Positions 60,137 through 64,000 of a DNA stretch of 64,000 nt are shown here, piece after piece. The stretch comes from JALORV01 sp963702595. GTDB lineage: Bacteria > Pseudomonadota > Gammaproteobacteria > Burkholderiales > Burkholderiaceae_F. The stretch spans positions 1-64,000 of the forward strand of contig CAVPDC010000012.1 in assembly GCA_963702595.1 (NCBI GenBank), in the 5' to 3' direction. Below the pieces are notes generated by a model that was not told where the DNA came from, did not search any database, and saw only the letters and a program-made list of their open reading frames with translations. Position 1 is the stretch's first letter. Each line of letters begins with the position of its first letter. A program made the translations under genes and the position numbers.

Positions 60137-62263
60137 ATGAAACCTCCACCCCGGGGCCTGCGCGTGGCTGCTTCCGCGGCTGCCTTGCTCTTGACCGGTG
60201 CCCTTTCGGCACAGCCTCCTGCTACTGAAGGGAGTCGTGCCGTGACCGATCCGCACATCTGGCTCGAGGAGGTTGAAGGCGAACGCGCCCTGGCGTGGGC
60301 ACGCATGCAGAACGAGCGCACGCTTGCCGAGTTGCAGGCGGATCCGCGCTTCGAGCGTTTCCAGGCTGACGCACGGCGCGTCCTCGAGTCGCGCGACCGT
60401 ATCGCGGACCCGGTGCTGATGGCGGGCGACGTCTACAACTTCTGGCAGGACGACCGACATGTGCGCGGACTGCTACGGCGCTCGGACTGGGCCAGCTATC
60501 GCAACGGCGCTCCGAAGTGGGAAACCGTGCTGGACATCGATGCCCTCTCCGCACAGGACGGCAAGCCATGGGTCACGGGTATGCCCGACTGTCTTGGTCC
60601 GGAGTACCGGCGCTGCCTCGTCTCGCTTTCGAACGGCGGCAAGGACGCCGCGATCGTCCGCGAGTTCGATCTGCGCGATAGGCAGTTTGTCGCTGACGGC
60701 TTTGTGCTGCCCGAGGCGAAGCACCGCCTTGTCTGGGAGACCGCTGAGACCGTGCTGGTTGGCACCGACTGGGGCGAAGGGAGCCTGACGGAGTCGGGTT
60801 ACCCGTTCATCGTCAAGCGCTGGCGGCGCGGCCAGCCGCTGGCAGCAGCCACCGAAGTTTTCCGCGGCTCGCGGCGCGACGTCGGCATGTTTCCGACCCG
60901 GTTCCGCGACCGCGACGGGAGTGTCGCACTTGTGCTCGTCCGGGCCGAGACCTTCTTCGAGTCGACATTTCAACTCGTCGACGGCGCTCGGCTCGTGCCG
61001 CTTCCGCTGCCCAGGCGCTCAGGGGTAGAAGCCCTTTGGAGCGGCGAACTCGTGGTCTCGCTGCAGGAAGACTGGAAAGTCGGCGAGACCACCTTTCACA
61101 GCGGGAGCCTGGTCAGCTTTGCGCTCGCGCCGTTCTTGCGATCCGGTACGTTGGATGCCAAGCTCGTCTACCGGCCGGGACCCCGGGAATCCTTCCAGGC
61201 GTTCCGCGGCAGCCGATCGCTGGCTTACCTGCTCACCGCGGAGAACGTCGCCACCCGCGCCTACCGCTACGTGTTTCGAGATGGCCAGTGGCACAGGCTC
61301 GGAGCGCTCGAGCTACCACAGCGCAGCCAGGCCAAGTTCGGCGACGTTCCTCCAGAAGATGATCGGGCGTTCGTCTACTCGGAAGGCTTCATTACACCCC
61401 TCAGCCTGTACCTGGCCGAACCCGAGAGAGCGCTGCAGAAGCTCGCCGACTTGCCTTCCCGCTTCGACGCGAGTCGCCTGCTCGTCGACCAGCACGAGGC
61501 GGTGTCCAAGGACGGCACCAAGGTGCCCTACTTCGTCGTGCGCCAAAAGGACCTGAAGCTGGACGGCACCGCGCCGACACTCCTCTACGGCTATGGCGGC
61601 TTTCAGATTTCAATGACGCCGGCTTACTCCGGGACGCTCGGGAAGCTCTGGCTCCAAAATGGCGGCGTCTATGTGCTGGCAAACGTCCGGGGCGGCGGCG
61701 AGTTTGGTCCCGCGTGGCATCAGGCAGGACTGAAGACAAAACGGCAACTGATCTACGACGACTTCGTCGCCGTGGCCGAGGACCTGATGGAGCGCAACAT
61801 CACCAGCCCGCGGCGCCTGGGGATCATGGGTGGCTCCAACGGTGGCCTGCTGATGGGCGTTGCGCTGACCCAGCGGCCCGAGCTCTGGAATGCCGTCGTC
61901 ATCCAGGTACCCCTGCTTGACATGCTTCGCTACGACCAGATGCTCGCGGGCGCGTCTTGGGTCGACGAGTACGGCAGTCCGGGTATCCCGGCAGAGCGCG
62001 CATTCCTGGAGAAGATCTCGCCGTACCACAACCTGAAGGCTGGCGTCACCTATCCACCTCCATTCTTTGTGACGTCGACGAAGGATGACCGGGTTCACCC
62101 GGGCCATGCCCGCAAGATGGCCGCGAAAATGGCGGACCTCAAAATCCCTTTCTACTATTACGAAAACATCGATGGTGGTCATGCGGCCGCCGCCGACCAG
62201 CGGGAGCGCGCGAAGCGCGTGGCGCTCGAGTACGTCTATCTCGCGCGTCGCCTGAAGGACTGA
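60137..62263 (+). CDS. Prolyl oligopeptidase family serine peptidase (S9A), exported
   Basis: A 708-residue peptidase that should cut short Pro-containing peptides in the periplasm. A signal peptide (LRVAASAAALLLTGALSAQP) precedes the N-terminal part DPHIWLEEVEGERALAWARMQNERT, typical of S9A. A beta-propeller region follows. The C-terminal alpha/beta-hydrolase domain has the nucleophile in GIMGGSNGGLLMG, the Asp in TSTKDDRVHPGHARKM and the His in NIDGGHAAAAD. The oxyanion region NVRGGGEFGPAWHQAG is also standard. It stands alone between unrelated genes. Confidence 0.93.
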   Translation: MKPPPRGLRVAASAAALLLTGALSAQPPATEGSRAVTDPHIWLEEVEGERALAWARMQNERTLAELQADPRFERFQADARRVLESRDRIADPVLMAGDVYNFWQDDRHVRGLLRRSDWASYRNGAPKWETVLDIDALSAQDGKPWVTGMPDCLGPEYRRCLVSLSNGGKDAAIVREFDLRDRQFVADGFVLPEAKHRLVWETAETVLVGTDWGEGSLTESGYPFIVKRWRRGQPLAAATEVFRGSRRDVGMFPTRFRDRDGSVALVLVRAETFFESTFQLVDGARLVPLPLPRRSGVEALWSGELVVSLQEDWKVGETTFHSGSLVSFALAPFLRSGTLDAKLVYRPGPRESFQAFRGSRSLAYLLTAENVATRAYRYVFRDGQWHRLGALELPQRSQAKFGDVPPEDDRAFVYSEGFITPLSLYLAEPERALQKLADLPSRFDASRLLVDQHEAVSKDGTKVPYFVVRQKDLKLDGTAPTLLYGYGGFQISMTPAYSGTLGKLWLQNGGVYVLANVRGGGEFGPAWHQAGLKTKRQLIYDDFVAVAEDLMERNITSPRRLGIMGGSNGGLLMGVALTQRPELWNAVVIQVPLLDMLRYDQMLAGASWVDEYGSPGIPAERAFLEKISPYHNLKAGVTYPPPFFVTSTKDDRVHPGHARKMAAKMADLKIPFYYYENIDGGHAAAADQRERAKRVALEYVYLARRLKD

Positions 62264-62483
62264 CGCCCGGCTCGCGAAGTCGCGGAATGCGCCTACGGCC
62301 GCGCTTGCGACCGGGAGTGCACTGTACGGTTGTACCTTGACACTGTTGTCGCAAACCGCTCGCATGCGGAACTGCTGGTTAACTTCCGGACCCGGCCAGA
62401 AGCTGTCGCGAGGAGCCAGCACCAATGTCGCCCTAAAGCGGCCGCTCTAACGCCCCCTGATTTACCCGAAACCGGCCCTTGCC

Positions 62484-62504
62484 TATATGCATATTATATG
62501 CATA
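62484..62504 (+). promoter_or_regulatory. Tandem palindromic operator over the brnT start
   Basis: Two copies of TATATGCATA (62484-62493 and 62495-62504), each containing the palindrome TATGCATA, spaced 11 bases apart, one helical turn. The second covers the proposed brnT ATG. A weak -35 (TTTACC, 62461-62466) is 17 bases before the first copy, which would act as the -10 box. BrnA-type ribbon-helix-helix proteins repress their own operon from such sites. Confidence 0.55.
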
Positions 62505-62779
62505 ATAGCGATGTGGATATCGATTTCGATCCGCCAAAGGCGCGGGCAAATCTACGCAAGCACGGCGTCAGCTTCGCGGACGCGGAACAGGCGCTGCGAG
62601 ATCCGTTTGCCGTAACAATCGACGATCCCGACGCCGAAGGCGAGCAACGCTTCGTCACCCTAGGGATGGACACCCTGGGGCGAGTATTGGTCGTTATCCA
62701 CACTGCCCGGGGCGATCGAGTGCGTCTCATCTCAGCAAGGAAGGCCAGCAAAGGCGAAGTGGAGCAATACCATGCGTAA
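62498..62779 (+). CDS. brnT: BrnT family toxin
   Basis: A 93-residue RelE-fold ribonuclease toxin. The family signature is clear: IDFDPPKARANLRKHGVSFADAEQALRDP, then RFVTLGMDTLGRVLVVIHTARGDRVRLISARKASKGE. The last block carries the conserved Arg and the A-R-K of the active site. I chose the ATG at 62498; a GTG at 62513 is possible. Neither has a Shine-Dalgarno, and the promoter box is so close that the mRNA may be leaderless. The frame stays open further upstream but without family character. It overlaps brnA by eight bases, toxin first, as is normal for BrnTA. Confidence 0.9.
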   Translation: MHNSDVDIDFDPPKARANLRKHGVSFADAEQALRDPFAVTIDDPDAEGEQRFVTLGMDTLGRVLVVIHTARGDRVRLISARKASKGEVEQYHA

Positions 62780-63038
62780 AGAGTACGACTTCAGCAAGGG
62801 GCGACGCGGCGCGGTTGTTTCGTCGAAGGGCAAGACCAGAATCACGATCATGCTCGACGACGACATCCTTGAGCACTTTCGTGCGCGTGCCGAGGCGGAG
62901 GGCATGGGCTATCAAACGATGATCAACGCTGCCCTGCGCGAAGCGGCCGCCGGGACTAAGGGAAAGGTGGCTGGCGAGAAGCCGCTGACTGCAGCGGCGT
63001 TGCGTAAGATTCTTCGAGAGGAGTTGCACGCCGCTTGA
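62772..63038 (+). CDS. brnA: BrnA family antitoxin
   Basis: An 88-residue ribbon-helix-helix antitoxin and autorepressor. The motif TRITIMLDDDILEHFRARAEAEGMGYQTMINAALREA is the DNA-binding ribbon and dimer helices. The N-terminal KEYDFSKGRRGAVVSSKGKT is the part that usually wraps the toxin. GGAG precedes its ATG inside the brnT end, so it is translated with the toxin. The likely operator is at 62484-62504. Confidence 0.9.
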   Translation: MRKEYDFSKGRRGAVVSSKGKTRITIMLDDDILEHFRARAEAEGMGYQTMINAALREAAAGTKGKVAGEKPLTAAALRKILREELHAA

Positions 63039-63178
63039 TGCGCCGACTCTGGTCGGCCAACTCCGGACATCGAATAGTCCCTGCCATTTCGCCCCATAGC
63101 AGACGATTCAAGAGGCGGTGAGTCGCCGCAAAGCGGACGCCGTAGGCACCTTCCCGAGGATCGTTCTAGTGGCTCTCT

Positions 63179-64000
63179 TTAGCCTGCTGACGCAGCAATT
63201 TGCTTCGGTTGCAACTTGCCGTATGTCGCCACGCGCCACAAATACTCGAGCGGGCCCCACCGGAAGCGACGCAGCCACAGAATGCTCAGTGGAACCTGCA
63301 CCAGGAAGAAGATTCCCAAGGCCAGTGCCAACTGGGCAGCCGGGCCGACCTTGCCCCACCATCCGAGGCCCCACCCGTAGAACAACGTCGTGCAGATCAG
63401 CGTCTGCATCAGGTAGTTGGTGAGGGGCATCTTGCCCGCCGCCGCCATGGGCGCAAAGCGCGCCTGCCACTGCGGAAGTTGCGCCAGGCGCACGATCGTC
63501 AGCACGTAGAACAGCATCAGGCTGATGCGGCTAAGCACGTAGGTGATACTGCCGAGGACTTTAATCGGTGACGGACCCGGTACGCGGTGGGTCTCGAAGA
63601 TGAAGCCAAAGGTCAGCGCGCAGGCCAGCCCGATGCCGAGCAGCCACCACTGCAGCTTGCGAACCCACGGCATCATCTCCGGAATGCGCTGCGGCAAGTG
63701 ATGCCGACCGATCAGCACACCAATCAGCATCGTGGTCGCCATCTGGACATAGAAGCCAAGGTTGCCCCACAACCCCCAGACGTTGTCGTAGTTGTGGACG
63801 AACTCTCGCAGGTGCTCCTGGGCAGCGTCGAGAAACGAGCCCTGTCCGTACGCCAGGTTGTTGGAGGCTTCGAACGCTTTGGCTTCCGCCACCAGGCGCG
63901 CCGTAATCTCGGGTGTCATCACCAGCAGCCGGGCGACTCCGGAAAAGGCCGGGTACAACAACAGCAGGGCGATCAAGCCGATGATCATCCGATCGCTGGC
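63179..64000 (-). CDS. DUF418 membrane protein, cut by the window edge
   Basis: The C-terminal 273 residues of a polytopic inner-membrane protein; the frame is open to base 64000 and full-length members have about 400 residues, so the start is outside. Six or so hydrophobic helices are visible. The DUF418 C-terminal signature is AAAGKMPLTNYLMQTLICTTLFYG, followed by FFLVQVPLSILWLRRFRWGPLEYLWR. The function of this family is unknown, with transport or acyl transfer proposed for relatives. It is convergent with brnTA. Confidence 0.85.
   Translation of the reverse strand, partial: ASDRMIIGLIALLLLYPAFSGVARLLVMTPEITARLVAEAKAFEASNNLAYGQGSFLDAAQEHLREFVHNYDNVWGLWGNLGFYVQMATTMLIGVLIGRHHLPQRIPEMMPWVRKLQWWLLGIGLACALTFGFIFETHRVPGPSPIKVLGSITYVLSRISLMLFYVLTIVRLAQLPQWQARFAPMAAAGKMPLTNYLMQTLICTTLFYGWGLGWWGKVGPAAQLALALGIFFLVQVPLSILWLRRFRWGPLEYLWRVATYGKLQPKQIAASAG

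Overview
The window looks like the chromosome of a high-GC betaproteobacterium, most likely Burkholderiales-related. The argument is gene order: smpB/ratA/rnfH/guaB/guaA, ppsA/ppsR, the rpsB-tsf-pyrH-frr-uppS-cdsA-dxr-rseP-bamA-skp-lpxD-fabZ-lpxA-lpxB-rnhB-trmH run, smc-zipA-ligA, and dapC-dapD-dapE-prmB are arrangements I associate with that class. Most of the sequence is housekeeping DNA with tightly overlapping genes. The accessory material is small and lies in a few joints.

Layout. 1-1772: an AbiE-type nucleotidyltransferase toxin/antitoxin pair directly behind guaA, with its own promoter and inverted-repeat operator. 1773-6842: guaBA, a DUF4124 secreted protein, rnfH-ratA and smpB. 6975-11041: a DnaQ-like exonuclease, a cNMP/CBS/DUF294 nucleotidyltransferase-like regulator, a 36-residue membrane protein, an SPFH protein and NfeD. 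11142-14473: divergent ppsA and ppsR. 14643-15269: a group IIC intron without its reverse transcriptase, sitting right behind the terminator of a PEP-CTERM gene (15315-16178) that may have a sigma-54 promoter. 16716-18494: a TonB/TolA-like protein with a long Ala/Arg/Glu/Gln coiled coil.

18707-33789 is one block of sixteen minus-strand genes, read from rpsB towards trmH. It links translation (rpsB, tsf, frr), UMP kinase, isoprenoid and phospholipid precursors (dxr, uppS, cdsA), outer-membrane assembly (rseP, bamA, skp), lipid A synthesis (lpxD, fabZ, lpxA, lpxB), rnhB and an RNA methyltransferase. 34115-37518 holds map, interrupted by a one-base frameshift, and glnD. 37536-45513 is a minus-strand run smc-zipA-ligA-MTI phosphorylase-def. 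45671-51981 carries queF, three diaminopimelate/lysine genes (dapC, dapD, dapE), a PilU-type ATPase and prmB, with a 362-bp MITE-like repeat between dapD and pilU.

52112-59314 is a plus-strand run: an ABC-F ATPase, then an acyl-CoA racemase, a histidine phosphatase, an ACAD10-like phosphotransferase, a shortened ClpX-like unfoldase and an MFS transporter. 59315-60136 has only a doubtful broken ORF. It is followed by a periplasmic prolyl oligopeptidase, a BrnT/BrnA toxin-antitoxin pair with an operator over its start codon, and a DUF418 membrane protein that runs off the right edge.

The most useful leads are the intron remnant at a terminator, the ClpX-like protein that lacks the zinc domain and ssrA-tag loop, the possible guaA-borne island at the left edge, the map frameshift, and the inverted-repeat element after dapD. 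I did not find a clearly new multi-gene system.
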